64,000 nucleotides of DNA from an uncultured Arsenicibacter sp. GTDB taxonomy: Bacteria; Bacteroidota; Bacteroidia; Cytophagales; Spirosomataceae. Location: NCBI RefSeq assembly GCF_945952095.1, contig NZ_CAMFHL010000004.1, forward strand, positions 1 to 64,000, written 5' to 3'. Position 1 is the stretch's first letter, and each line of letters opens with the position of its first letter. Position numbers and translations under genes: made by a program. Below, one piece after another: positions 51,088 to 60,079 of the stretch. Under the pieces are notes generated by a model that saw only the letters and a list, made by a program, of their open reading frames with translations, was not told where the DNA came from and ran no database searches.

Positions 51088-52386
51088 ATGTCTACTCGTC
51101 GTTCCTTCTTTCGTCAGGCGGGGGCTGCTGCGGCCAGCGCCATTACCCTGCCCGGATTCATGCCGGAAGCCTATGCGGAAAACCTGCAACGGCATATGCC
51201 TGCCCACCTGAGTCCGGCAAAACTGGCGCAGGATGAGGATTTCTGGGCATGGATCAAGTCCGATTACACGGTTTCACCAAACATTCTGAACCTGAACAAC
51301 GGGGGCGTTTGTCCGCAGCCAAAGATTGTGCAGGATGCGCACATTCGTTTTTATCAGTACGCCAACGAGGCACCGTCGTACTACATGTGGCGGATTCTGG
51401 ACCAGGGGCGTGAGTCGCTCCGGAGCAAACTGGCCAATCTGGCGGGCTGCTCAGCCGAAGAAATCGCCATTAACCGGAACGCGACCGAGGGACTGAATAC
51501 CGTTATCTTCGGTCTGAACCTGAAGCCGGGCGATGAGGTGGTGCTCACCAAACAGGATTACCCGAACATGCTGAACGCGTGGAAACAACGCGAAAAGCGC
51601 GACGGGATCAAACTGGTGTACCTGAACCTCGACCTGCCGCAGGAAAACGATGAGTATTTTGTGGAGCAATATACCAAAGCGTTCACGTCGAAAACAAAGG
51701 TCGTACACATCACCCACCTCATCAACTGGGTCGGGCAGATTACACCGGTCCGGAAAATTGCCGATGAGGCCCACAAGCGTGGTATCGAAGTAATCGCCGA
51801 CGGAGCGCATACATTTGGCCTTTTCGACTTTAAAATTCCGGACCTTGGCTGCGATTATTTTGCGTCGAGCCTGCACAAGTGGCTTTGCGCACCGTTTGGC
51901 AGCGGGCTGATGTATGTCCGGAGAGACAAGATCAAAAACGTCTGGGCCCTGCTGTCGAACAACGAACCCGACGGGCCGGATATCCGCAAGTTCGAAAGCC
52001 TGGGCACCCGTTCGTTTGCCTCCGAAATGGCCATCGGCACCGCCGTTGACTACCACGAAGGCATTGGCACCGCCCGCAAATTTGCCCGCGTCCATTACCT
52101 CAAAAATTACTGGGCCGAACGGGTGAAAAACATTCCCGGCGTGCGCCTGCATACCTCGCTGAAACCGGAATATGCCGGTGGCGTGGCCCTGTTTTCCATT
52201 GATGGCATGAAGCCCTCGGAGGTGGACAGTGCGCTCTTCAGCCAGCATAAAATCCATACGGTGGGTATTGAGTGGGAGAATATCAAAGGTGTCCGGGTAA
52301 CACCGCACATCTATACCTCTACCCGCGACCTCGACCGGCTGGTCAATGCTATCGAAGATATTAGTAGCAAACGCAAGAAAAGTTAA
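51088..52386 (+). CDS. Tat-exported class V aminotransferase (isopenicillin-N-epimerase-like)
   Basis: The 432-residue protein begins with a twin-arginine signal (STRRSFFRQAGAAAASAI) and then has the PLP-dependent class V pattern: NLNNGGVCPQPKIVQDAH, EIAINRNATEGLNTVIFGL, EVVLTKQDYPNMLNAWKQ, VIADGAHTFGLF (cofactor Asp), and the Schiff-base Lys in SSLHKWLCAPFGSGL. It likely acts on an amino acid or amino-sugar derivative outside the cytoplasm. Homologues of this exported type are common in Bacteroidota and are often called isopenicillin-N epimerases, but the true substrate is unknown. Confidence 0.92.
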   Translation: MSTRRSFFRQAGAAAASAITLPGFMPEAYAENLQRHMPAHLSPAKLAQDEDFWAWIKSDYTVSPNILNLNNGGVCPQPKIVQDAHIRFYQYANEAPSYYMWRILDQGRESLRSKLANLAGCSAEEIAINRNATEGLNTVIFGLNLKPGDEVVLTKQDYPNMLNAWKQREKRDGIKLVYLNLDLPQENDEYFVEQYTKAFTSKTKVVHITHLINWVGQITPVRKIADEAHKRGIEVIADGAHTFGLFDFKIPDLGCDYFASSLHKWLCAPFGSGLMYVRRDKIKNVWALLSNNEPDGPDIRKFESLGTRSFASEMAIGTAVDYHEGIGTARKFARVHYLKNYWAERVKNIPGVRLHTSLKPEYAGGVALFSIDGMKPSEVDSALFSQHKIHTVGIEWENIKGVRVTPHIYTSTRDLDRLVNAIEDISSKRKKS

Positions 52387-52476
52387 AACTGTGATTACGA
52401 AATTGTGAATAATGGTGACATATGGGCAATATAACGGGCATTGGGTAGTTATATTGAAAACCTTGGCTCATCCTTT

Positions 52477-52860
52477 ATGAAAGCATTAGTACTTACATTA
52501 ATTGGCTGCTTCTGGGCGGTCTTTGCGTCGGCGCAGGTGTATGTAGACGGCGAAAACATTAATCAGAAAGACATTCAGTATTGCCAGCTGTTTGCCACCA
52601 ATCCGACATTACTTTCCCGGTCATTTGCCTGGATTGATTATGGGCAGCGCGGGCACGCAAACAACTGGCGGAAAACAGAGATTGCGGGCGAAGACCGTAA
52701 GCCAATCATCTTTAATTCGACCATGGACGCGCTGAATTTTATGGTCAGAAATGGCTGGGACCTTGTGTCAACGGCGGTTAGCGCCGATAAAGACGGCAGT
52801 ACGACGGTATTCACCTATCTGCTGCGGAAAAGGCCGGTGATTGGCGTTGTACCGGAATAA
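52477..52860 (+). CDS. Small exported protein of unknown function
   Basis: The ATG at 52477 gives a 127-residue product with a signal peptide (MKALVLTLIGCFWAVFASAQ). The mature part (VYVDGENINQKDIQYCQLFA; MVRNGWDLVSTAVSADKD; TVFTYLLRKR) is compact and strand-rich. No family is recognised. It ends 12 bp before a strong convergent terminator and starts 90 bp after the aminotransferase gene. Confidence 0.8.
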   Translation: MKALVLTLIGCFWAVFASAQVYVDGENINQKDIQYCQLFATNPTLLSRSFAWIDYGQRGHANNWRKTEIAGEDRKPIIFNSTMDALNFMVRNGWDLVSTAVSADKDGSTTVFTYLLRKRPVIGVVPE

Positions 52861-52872
52861 ACAGAAAAAGAC

Positions 52873-52914
52873 CGGCCGCCGCCGTCAGGATCAGATGCCT
52901 GACGGCGGCGGCCG
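52873..52914. terminator. Bidirectional terminator
   Basis: Perfect 17-bp arms CGGCCGCCGCCGTCAGG (52873-52889) and its complement (52898-52914) lie between the convergent small exported protein and OsmC genes. Confidence 0.9.
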
Positions 52915-52944
52915 CGTTATATAAACAGATTAAAATAAAACGGT

Positions 52945-53367
52945 TTACGCAACGTCCCAGCGGATGTTGACGTCCTGTACAATATCAGGGTGCAGGCTGA
53001 TGGCAACCGGGCAGGTATGGGCAATCTTTTCGAGTTTGGTCCGGATCGCTTCTTCCGGCAGGCCGGTGGTTGTCCGCAGTGTCAGTTCCACTTCGATCCG
53101 GCTGATCCGGCGGGGAGCATCCGTCGACATTACTTTCGTCACGGCCATTTCGCTGCCAGTCAGGTCAACACCGTCGCGGCGGCCGAAAATTGCCATGGTG
53201 GTGATGATGCACGTACCCAGCGCATTAGCGACCAGGTCAGTTGGTGAGAACGCTTCGCCCTTGCCCTGATTATCAGTCGGAGCGTCGGTATTGATGAGCG
53301 TTCCCGACTGGAGATGTGTGCATTCTGTGCGTAAATCGCCGATGTAATTGATATGAATGGTTGCCAT
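52945..53367 (-). CDS. OsmC-family protein
   Basis: The 140-residue protein matches the OsmC fold: GEAFSPTDLVANALGTCIIT with the first redox Cys, and IAHTCPVAISLHPDI with the second. Such proteins reduce organic hydroperoxides in the cytoplasm using their two Cys. It stands alone, with a strong terminator on its 3' side. Confidence 0.94.
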   Translation of the reverse strand: MATIHINYIGDLRTECTHLQSGTLINTDAPTDNQGKGEAFSPTDLVANALGTCIITTMAIFGRRDGVDLTGSEMAVTKVMSTDAPRRISRIEVELTLRTTTGLPEEAIRTKLEKIAHTCPVAISLHPDIVQDVNIRWDVA

Positions 53368-53532
53368 ATATGCAGGTCGCCGAGGTTATTAGTAAGAATA
53401 TGGGTAAAAATAGGGATTCATTACCCAGACTTACAAACTTACACGCCTTAAAAGCAGTTAGGTTGAAAGCCGGGGCACTTGTATTGGATATAAAAGAGAA
53501 AGTATTATTTTTATTCGTTGAATTCTACTGTA

Positions 53533-54288
53533 ATGCAAACGATATACAAATGGTGGTGTGTGGCGGTTACCTTTGGGCTGCTGGCATCGGTTAGTGCGAA
53601 CGGACAGGTAAAGCCAGCTGACAGCGACGATGATAATTACCATTCCGTAACGTCATTGGGAATTACCACGAATACCAATGCGGGCTTGCTCGGCGGGTTT
53701 GTATTCCGGCAGTCGAAGCTGTTGCCGGGGACATTTCTGGGTAAAAAGCAGTTCCGGTATCTGGCCATTGAAGCGGTGAACGTGAAGCACCCGAAAGAGA
53801 TTGCACAGATGGCAAGCTACTCGGGTACGCGGTTTACGTACGGTAAGCAAAACTACCTGTTTGTCATCCGGCCGCAATACGGGCGGGAGATTTCGCTCTT
53901 CCAGCGCTCGGCCGATGAGGGCATCACCATCAACGGCATCTTTGCGGTAGGACCGTCATTAGGTATCATCAAGCCCTATTATGTAGAAATTTCGGAAGGC
54001 AACCGGACCCGTACCGTTTCGTATGCAACAGCCGTTAAAAACTCCAGCAGCATCAGTGGTGCCGGTGGTTTTTTCCAGGGCTTCGGCGAGTCGAAATTCA
54101 CGGTAGGTGTTAACGTAAAAGCCGCCGTCAGTTTTGAATTAAGTGCGTTCCGCAACAACACAACGGGTCTCGAAATCGGCTTCCTGGCCGAAGCATTCCC
54201 GCAGAAAATTGTGATTATGCCCGGCGCCCAGAACCGCAGCTTTTTCACGTCCGGCTTCGTAAGCCTTTATTTCGGTTCCAAAAAGTAG
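53533..54288 (+). CDS. Exported protein, possible small beta-barrel
   Basis: The ATG at 53533 (MQTIYKWWCVAVTFGLLASV, cleavage after SANGQ) gives 251 residues with no Cys in the mature part. Alternating patterns (VTSLGITTNTNAGLLGGFVF; FLGKKQFRYLAIEAVNVKHP; TVGVNVKAAVSFELSAFRNN) and the end GFVSLYFGSKK are compatible with an outer-membrane barrel of about eight strands. No family is recognised. The stop overlaps the start of the hairpin that follows. Confidence 0.78.
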   Translation: MQTIYKWWCVAVTFGLLASVSANGQVKPADSDDDNYHSVTSLGITTNTNAGLLGGFVFRQSKLLPGTFLGKKQFRYLAIEAVNVKHPKEIAQMASYSGTRFTYGKQNYLFVIRPQYGREISLFQRSADEGITINGIFAVGPSLGIIKPYYVEISEGNRTRTVSYATAVKNSSSISGAGGFFQGFGESKFTVGVNVKAAVSFELSAFRNNTTGLEIGFLAEAFPQKIVIMPGAQNRSFFTSGFVSLYFGSKK

Positions 54289-54309
54289 AGACGCAATATG
54301 TTGCGTCTC
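54288..54309 (+). terminator. Hairpin GAGACGCAA/TTGCGTCTC
   Basis: A 9-bp perfect stem begins at the last base of the barrel-protein stop codon. It is very compact and lacks a strong T run, so it may be a dispersed GAGACGCAA-type repeat. Confidence 0.55.
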
Positions 54310-54332
54310 AGTCTCAAAACATATCATTAGTT

Positions 54333-54380
54333 AGTGGTGGCACGATGCTGAGGGGACAGCCCTCCGTTCGTGCCACCACT
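54333..54380. repeat. AGTGGTGGCACGA inverted repeat
   Basis: Perfect 13-bp arms (54333-54345 and 54368-54380) enclose a 22-nt loop, 18 bp before the retropepsin-like gene. It shares its arms with the hairpin at 5761-5793. Confidence 0.75.
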
Positions 54381-54397
54381 GTTTCAGGCCATTCCTT

Positions 54398-55273
54398 ATG
54401 CGGAAATACATTACGCTCCTGTTCCTGTTGCCGGTCTTAACTTTTGCTCAGCGCCCAAAGCCGGTAAATGTTATTCCATTCCGGCTGACGTCTCATAATA
54501 ACCTCGCTGTCAAGGTAGTTCTGAACGGGAAAGACACCGTTGATCTGATGTTTCATACTGCCGCCAACGCTGTTACGCTGACGGACGAAGCATTGCAGCG
54601 GGTCAAAAGTCTGGTGTTCAGCGGTGCCGATACCGTAAAAAGCTGGGGTGGCAGTCAGAATACATCGCGGCTCAGTAAGCAGAATCTGGTGCAGATTGGT
54701 GGCCAGTCATGGCCGGATACGCCGATCTGGGAAAACAAAAACTCCGGTCCCGAAACCGACGGTAAGTTCGGCATTGACCTGTTTGCCGGTAACGTCATTG
54801 AGATCGATTTCGACAAAAGCCGGCTTGTTATCCACAATACCTTGCCCCGCAAGGTAAAGGACTACGAAAAACAACCACTGACGTTCCGCAACGACATGCT
54901 GTTTCTCGAAGGTGGTTGTCTGGTTGGCGGGGAAACGCTTCGTAACCGGTTTTTGCTGCACTCGGGTTATTCGGGGGCGTTGTTGTTCGATGATCAGTTT
55001 ACGAACGAGCATAAACTGCCCGAAAAGCTCACCATCACCGACGAAAAAGAGCTGAAGGACTCCTTTGGTAACGTCATCAAAACACAAAAGGCGATTTTGC
55101 CTGCGTTCGTTGTCGGTAAGGAAACCATTACCAATGTGCTGGCCGGTTTCTTCAAGGGGGCGCTCGGTCGTCAGCAAATGAGCATCCTCGGCGGCGAGCT
55201 GCTGAAGCGCTTTAACCTGATCATTGATGCCAAACGGGAGTTTATTTATCTGAAAAAGAGTCATTTGGGTTAG
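54398..55273 (+). CDS. Exported retropepsin-like protein with degenerate active sites
   Basis: The 291-residue product (signal RKYITLLFLLPVLTFAQR) shows two halves of the bacterial retropepsin fold. The first has VVLNGKDTVDLMFHTAANAV and the second RNRFLLHSGYSGALLFDDQF. In active enzymes each reads hydrophobic-hydrophobic-DTGA/DSG; here the Asp positions are His (FHTA and LHSG), so no catalytic dyad exists. GKFGIDLFAGNVIEIDFDKS and ILGGELLKRFNLIIDAKREF match the family's flap and C-terminal strands. It is probably a pseudo-protease used for binding. Confidence 0.8.
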   Translation: MRKYITLLFLLPVLTFAQRPKPVNVIPFRLTSHNNLAVKVVLNGKDTVDLMFHTAANAVTLTDEALQRVKSLVFSGADTVKSWGGSQNTSRLSKQNLVQIGGQSWPDTPIWENKNSGPETDGKFGIDLFAGNVIEIDFDKSRLVIHNTLPRKVKDYEKQPLTFRNDMLFLEGGCLVGGETLRNRFLLHSGYSGALLFDDQFTNEHKLPEKLTITDEKELKDSFGNVIKTQKAILPAFVVGKETITNVLAGFFKGALGRQQMSILGGELLKRFNLIIDAKREFIYLKKSHLG

Positions 55274-55275
55274 CC

Positions 55276-56505
55276 TTATCCCATGTCTGCTGTTTTAGGA
55301 CGCAGGGAATACAACGATATAACCAGGGCCAGTAACACAATTACTGACAGCATGGCAAAGCTGCTGCCCAGCTGTCCGGCATCGGTTGATTTACCCAGCT
55401 GGTTTGTGATAAACGCCCCCGCGAAAACGCCGGTCATGTTCATCAGTCCGTAGGCTGTTGCGCGGCTGCGCGCCGGTACAAACTGACACAGGATCGGCAT
55501 GTTGTTGGCGTCGAACATGCCGAAGCCTACGCCAAAGCAGAACGCTGCCCCCAGAATGTGCGCCAGTGAATGCCCGAACCCGATCAGCAGCAGCGACGGG
55601 ATGGTCAGAAACAAGCCGATGGCGCTGGTGTACATCCGGCCCCGGATATTGGTCTGAACCCACCGGTCGGAGAGCAATCCGCCGGCAATTACCCCGATAA
55701 ATGATGACACGGCAATGGTAATGGTCGACAAAGGGCCGGCCTGCGTCATGTTGATGTTCAGGTTGTTGGCAAACAGCGTCGGCAGCCAGTTTTTGGTTGC
55801 CCAGCCCGGCAGACTGGGAATGGCGTAATACAGTAAAATAATCAGGAACGAAGCATTGGTGAGCAGGTGCCGGATGGCCTGAAACGCCGGGAGCCGGTCG
55901 GTATCGGCCGGAGTTGGCTGGCCGGCCTGCGGACGGGCTTCTTTCAGAAACAGGAGCAGGACGCCGGCATATACCACACCAACGAGCCCGAAAGCCTGAA
56001 AGGTAGTTTGCCACGAATACGAACCGGCGATAGTGGCCCCGAAGCCGCCGAGCGCCTGACCCATATACAGGCCCGTCATGTGAATGCCCGTTGCCAGCGA
56101 CCGCGTTCGTGAGCTGTGAACATCAGCGATGAGCGACAGGCCCGCCGGAATGTAAATGGCCTCACTGATACCCATGACTGCCCGCAGCCCGTACAATTGT
56201 TCAAAGGTGGTGGCATAGCCCATCAGCAGTGTTACCCCCGACCAGATAAACAGGCTGCCGGTAATGAGCCATTTGCGGTTCAGCCGGTCGGCGATCACGC
56301 CCGACAGGGGGCTCATCAACCCGTAAATCCAGAGAAAAATGGCCATGAGGTTGCCAAAGCTAGTCGCCGATTGCAGTTCGGTAATGTCGCCCTGCATGGC
56401 CGGCCGCATGGTCGCCAGCATTTGCCGGTCGAGGTAATTCAGCATGGCCACAAACCACAGCAGGCCAACAACAATCCACGGGTAAAGGCTTTTTTTCGGA
56501 TGCAT
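55276..56505 (-). CDS. MFS transporter
   Basis: The ATG at 56505 (MHPKKSLYPWIVVGLLWFV) is preferred over 56550. The 409-residue protein has about 12 membrane helices and the MFS pattern NYLDRQMLATMRPAM, GLMSPLSGVIADRLNRKWLI (loop 2-3 motif) and GLRAVMGISEAIYIPAGLS. It is the last gene of the sialic-acid-type operon, 1 bp after the hexosaminidase stop, and likely imports the released sugar. Confidence 0.9.
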   Translation of the reverse strand: MHPKKSLYPWIVVGLLWFVAMLNYLDRQMLATMRPAMQGDITELQSATSFGNLMAIFLWIYGLMSPLSGVIADRLNRKWLITGSLFIWSGVTLLMGYATTFEQLYGLRAVMGISEAIYIPAGLSLIADVHSSRTRSLATGIHMTGLYMGQALGGFGATIAGSYSWQTTFQAFGLVGVVYAGVLLLFLKEARPQAGQPTPADTDRLPAFQAIRHLLTNASFLIILLYYAIPSLPGWATKNWLPTLFANNLNINMTQAGPLSTITIAVSSFIGVIAGGLLSDRWVQTNIRGRMYTSAIGLFLTIPSLLLIGFGHSLAHILGAAFCFGVGFGMFDANNMPILCQFVPARSRATAYGLMNMTGVFAGAFITNQLGKSTDAGQLGSSFAMLSVIVLLALVISLYSLRPKTADMG

Positions 56506-56506
56506 G

Positions 56507-58510
56507 TTAAGGTTTCGAAAACGTTTTATCGGGCGAAAAAATGAGTTCACCGGCCGTCACCCAATGACCGCTCGCCGGGTCCTGCCGCACAAAAACGCAG
56601 GTGAACAGCCATTTTACCAGCCGGTAGTCTTTGGTACTGAAGGCACCAACCGGTAGTTTGACCAGGAGTTTATTCCAGCCTTTGTGCAGGGTAATGCTCA
56701 CCGGCGGGCGCAGCTCATACGGTTCATCGCGGTAGGGCTGTTCCATACCGGAGGGGTGAAGGCCCGGCTGTGTCCACTGCGGCGGGCGTATTTCGGCGTC
56801 GTTTACCCAGATGCGGCTGCCTTTATAGTCCCACGTTCCGGCCATCGGCGAAGCATCCTTCTCTGACCGGCCGTAGTTATGAAAGTCAATCCAGGCGCCG
56901 GCTTGCTGCTCCCCGGGCGAATACACATAGGTGTACGCATAAGCCGTATGGTTTGGCTGCGGCGCATCGAGCCAGGCACGTACTACCTGCGGCCCCCAGG
57001 TATGCCGAAGGTAAATGGTTGCGCCGGTAACGTCAATGCCGGGGAAATCCAGCTGACCGGTTTCCGGCGGGAAAACTGTATCTAACCGGCCGTTATTCGG
57101 AAAGGGATTCAGCAACCGCCAGTGTAGCGACTGCTGCCGGACATACGGAAAAGAAAGACCACGGAAATACTGCTTTTTATGGGCCAGCAACCGGTTTTCA
57201 AACGCGGCAAAGGCGGCTTTATCGGTCAGCACCACGCCTTGTCCGGTTTCCGGTTGCCCGCCGCCGCGCCATGCCCGTTCGGCAAGCGTCAGCATAAGGG
57301 GATAGAAGCCATTCAGGGTCTCAATCTGCGTTAGGTCAGCGGGTTTCCGGTCGTTCCATACACAGCCAATGGCCCCCAGCCGCGTCGGTGATCCTTCGGT
57401 CGTATCACACAGGTTCCGCTGGAAAATACCAATCAGATCGGCCTGGGTAGCGGCATGATTAACATACAGATTCCTTGATTCGATGACAGGCATGGGCGGC
57501 AGGGGTTTATTGTTGCGGACCCAAAGCTGCCGGATTATGCCGGGGGCCATAGCCGCGCCGGGATACCAGCCAATGACCTGTTTGCCACACTGCTGCACTT
57601 CGGCTACCATCTCGCCGACGAACGCGGGGTCTTTAAACGCTACTTCGTCGGTGCCCAGATGCAGGTAGGGTACATCGAACAGGGCGCAGGCTTCACGGAT
57701 GAGTTTTTTGACCAGCACTTTCCCTTCCGGCGACTGCATGTTGTGGCCCGTTGCCCGTTCGAAGGCGGCGCTGTGGCCGGGCATATCCAGTTCGGGAATC
57801 AGCAGGACATGGCGCGCTTTACAGAAACTGACCAGCTCGCGGGCTTGCTGTTTGGTGTAAAATAGACCCGGATCGCGCAGGGTAACGGCCGGATTGGTCA
57901 GGTTGGGCAGACTGTCGCTTTGCAGCCGCCAGGCAAGGTCTTCGGTCAGGTGCCAGTGAAATACATTGATCTTGTACGCCGACAGCTGGTCTATGTGTTG
58001 CTTAAGCGTGTCGAAGGGAATAAAGCTGCGGCCGGTATCGTGCATAAAACCGCGGACCGGAAACGCCGGATAATCCGTGATATGGCAACCGGCAAAACGC
58101 ACCGGCCCCGGCTGAAGCAACTGGCGCAGTGTCTGATACGCTCTGAACAGACCGGTCTCGGAAGCGCCGGTCAGGGTAATGCGGCGGCGCGTGATGGTTA
58201 GGGTATAGCCTTCCGGCCGCTTGCTGAGTACGCCGCCCGAGTCGATCCGTAACACAATGACCGGTTGCGTTCCTGATGGTTTTCCCACGTATACCGCTGC
58301 CTGACTGATTTGCCGGATAAACGCCGCTACTGACTCGCCCACCGCTCCGGCCGCCGGTACCGTGGGGTGTATGGCCACCGTGCCGGTTAGTATAAATGAC
58401 TCACGGGTCCACACCAGCCGCTGCGGGGCCGGCAACAATGCCGGAGGTGATTGCGTTGCCAAACTGGTAACGGACAGCAGCAGAACGAAAAAAATCAGTA
58501 GACGGATCAT
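56507..58510 (-). CDS. GH20 beta-N-acetylhexosaminidase
   Basis: The 667-residue exported enzyme (signal MIRLLIFFVLLLSVTSLAT) has a GH20b N-terminal domain, a catalytic barrel with FPVRGFMHDTGRSFIPFDTL, INVFHWHLTEDLAWRLQ and the acid pair in YLHLGTDEVAF (Asp-Glu). The C-terminal region is a jelly-roll extension. It removes terminal GlcNAc/GalNAc from glycans. It sits between the sialate O-acetylesterase and MFS genes and overlaps the former by 4 bp, so it is translationally coupled. Confidence 0.94.
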   Translation of the reverse strand: MIRLLIFFVLLLSVTSLATQSPPALLPAPQRLVWTRESFILTGTVAIHPTVPAAGAVGESVAAFIRQISQAAVYVGKPSGTQPVIVLRIDSGGVLSKRPEGYTLTITRRRITLTGASETGLFRAYQTLRQLLQPGPVRFAGCHITDYPAFPVRGFMHDTGRSFIPFDTLKQHIDQLSAYKINVFHWHLTEDLAWRLQSDSLPNLTNPAVTLRDPGLFYTKQQARELVSFCKARHVLLIPELDMPGHSAAFERATGHNMQSPEGKVLVKKLIREACALFDVPYLHLGTDEVAFKDPAFVGEMVAEVQQCGKQVIGWYPGAAMAPGIIRQLWVRNNKPLPPMPVIESRNLYVNHAATQADLIGIFQRNLCDTTEGSPTRLGAIGCVWNDRKPADLTQIETLNGFYPLMLTLAERAWRGGGQPETGQGVVLTDKAAFAAFENRLLAHKKQYFRGLSFPYVRQQSLHWRLLNPFPNNGRLDTVFPPETGQLDFPGIDVTGATIYLRHTWGPQVVRAWLDAPQPNHTAYAYTYVYSPGEQQAGAWIDFHNYGRSEKDASPMAGTWDYKGSRIWVNDAEIRPPQWTQPGLHPSGMEQPYRDEPYELRPPVSITLHKGWNKLLVKLPVGAFSTKDYRLVKWLFTCVFVRQDPASGHWVTAGELIFSPDKTFSKP

Positions 58511-60069
58511 GGGAGGGGTATGCGGAATGTGGTTAACGGCAGCCCGTCGCTGTTGACTACATTGGCGGTTGTAAAGGGTTGCCAGCCATAGTACAGATAG
58601 CGCTCCGTGGCTGATGCCTGACCGGTAAGCCGAATGGTTGCGCCATCGGCAACGGCTGTGAGGTCGGTTGTCGGGCCGGTAGCATCGCCAATGGCAAAGC
58701 CGTGCACCGTCTGCCCGTTGCCGGTACGCAGACCGTTGCCGGTATCAGACAGGGTCAGTTGCCAGCCGGTGGCTGTCCGGACAAGTTGCCGGGGTTTGGG
58801 GGCCGATACTAATGTTTGTCCGTACGTGCTGATCAGAATCTCCCGCGCCAGCCGTTGGCCGACTGTCTTTTTGTTGGTCGGGTGCACGTCGGTCGGGTGG
58901 CCCAGATCGCTGGTAACCGCCATTCCCGTGTAGGGAATCTGTTCTGCCAGTCGCCGCTGGCTATCACGGAATAAAGGCCAGTGTTCTGATTTATAGCCTT
59001 TTTCGGTGCTGATAGATGACAGCTGGCAACTGTAAACCGGCAGGTCGGGCTGGTGCCGGTTTTGCCGCCACTGGGCGACCATCGCCGGAAACAAGGTTTC
59101 GTGCTGCTCTACACGGGCCAGACTGAGGGCATTGCTTTCTCCCTGATACCAGAGGATGCCCTTTATTGCCAGTTGATTCAGCGGGGCGATGGCGGCAGCA
59201 TACAGAAAACCGGGCTTATAAGGATGATTGTACCCCAGGGCATCGCGGGGAACAGCCACATCAGCACGGATTAACGCATCCAGATTTTCATGCCCCCGCT
59301 GAATGCACCACGGCTCAAGGGCTTGATTTGCCCACCAGTCGCCGCTGAAAAAGACCGACAGCGGACCGTTCGTGACAGGCGGCACCCATGCTTCGGCCGG
59401 TGAGCCCCCAACCGCTACGTGAATCAGGCCAATGGGGATGTGCAGTGCTTCCTGCAAGGCTAGTCCGGTATAAAAGCCAACGGCTGAAAACGGCCGTGCC
59501 GTAACCGAATCGGCGGTTTGCCAGGGCGTTGGGGTGAAATACCGGTCGGGGTAGAGGTTAGCTGCCTCGTTGGTGGTGAACGGCTGATTGTATTGAAACG
59601 CGCCGGGCAGCCGGTTCCAGAGCCGGATGTGCGGATAGCTGGCCCCCGCCAGTGTCCGGGCCGCAAACTGTTCACGGACCATCGGAAATGCCATGTTCGA
59701 CTGACCGGCACAAAGCCATACATCACCGACAAGGATGTTGGTCAGCACCAGCTGCGCAGTGCCGGCCCGTACACGAAGTTCAGCAGGGATGGCCGAGGCC
59801 TTCCGGGCCGGCAGACGTACCTGCCAGCCGGAATCAGGCGCAATACGGACCTTCGCAACCGACGGGCCAAACGAAACGGTAACGGTCTGACCGGGTATAC
59901 CCCATCCCCAAACCGTTACCGGCTGGTCGCGCTGAACCACCATGCCCGATTGCCAGACATCGGCCAGCTGAAGTTGCGGCAACCGACGTTGCGCCAACCG
60001 CGGTTGCGCCGGAACGGCGGCCGGCCAGGTCAACACCAAGCACAATATGCAAAGAAGGCGCTGCATCAT
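58507..60069 (-). CDS. Sialate O-acetylesterase (SGNH-type)
   Basis: The start is taken at 60069 (MMQRLLCILCLVLTWPAAVP, an MM pair); the frame extends to 60132. The 520-residue exported enzyme matches the sialate O-acetylesterase family: QLADVWQSGMVVQRDQPVTV, nucleophile Ser in WLCAGQSNMAFPM, GILWYQGESNA, and DVHP near VTSDLGHPTDVHP. It removes O-acetyl groups from sialic acids or similar sugars, which then enables sialidases and lyases. It is coupled to GH20 (4-bp overlap). Confidence 0.93.
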   Translation of the reverse strand: MMQRLLCILCLVLTWPAAVPAQPRLAQRRLPQLQLADVWQSGMVVQRDQPVTVWGWGIPGQTVTVSFGPSVAKVRIAPDSGWQVRLPARKASAIPAELRVRAGTAQLVLTNILVGDVWLCAGQSNMAFPMVREQFAARTLAGASYPHIRLWNRLPGAFQYNQPFTTNEAANLYPDRYFTPTPWQTADSVTARPFSAVGFYTGLALQEALHIPIGLIHVAVGGSPAEAWVPPVTNGPLSVFFSGDWWANQALEPWCIQRGHENLDALIRADVAVPRDALGYNHPYKPGFLYAAAIAPLNQLAIKGILWYQGESNALSLARVEQHETLFPAMVAQWRQNRHQPDLPVYSCQLSSISTEKGYKSEHWPLFRDSQRRLAEQIPYTGMAVTSDLGHPTDVHPTNKKTVGQRLAREILISTYGQTLVSAPKPRQLVRTATGWQLTLSDTGNGLRTGNGQTVHGFAIGDATGPTTDLTAVADGATIRLTGQASATERYLYYGWQPFTTANVVNSDGLPLTTFRIPLP

Positions 60070-60079
60070 ACCAACCGGT

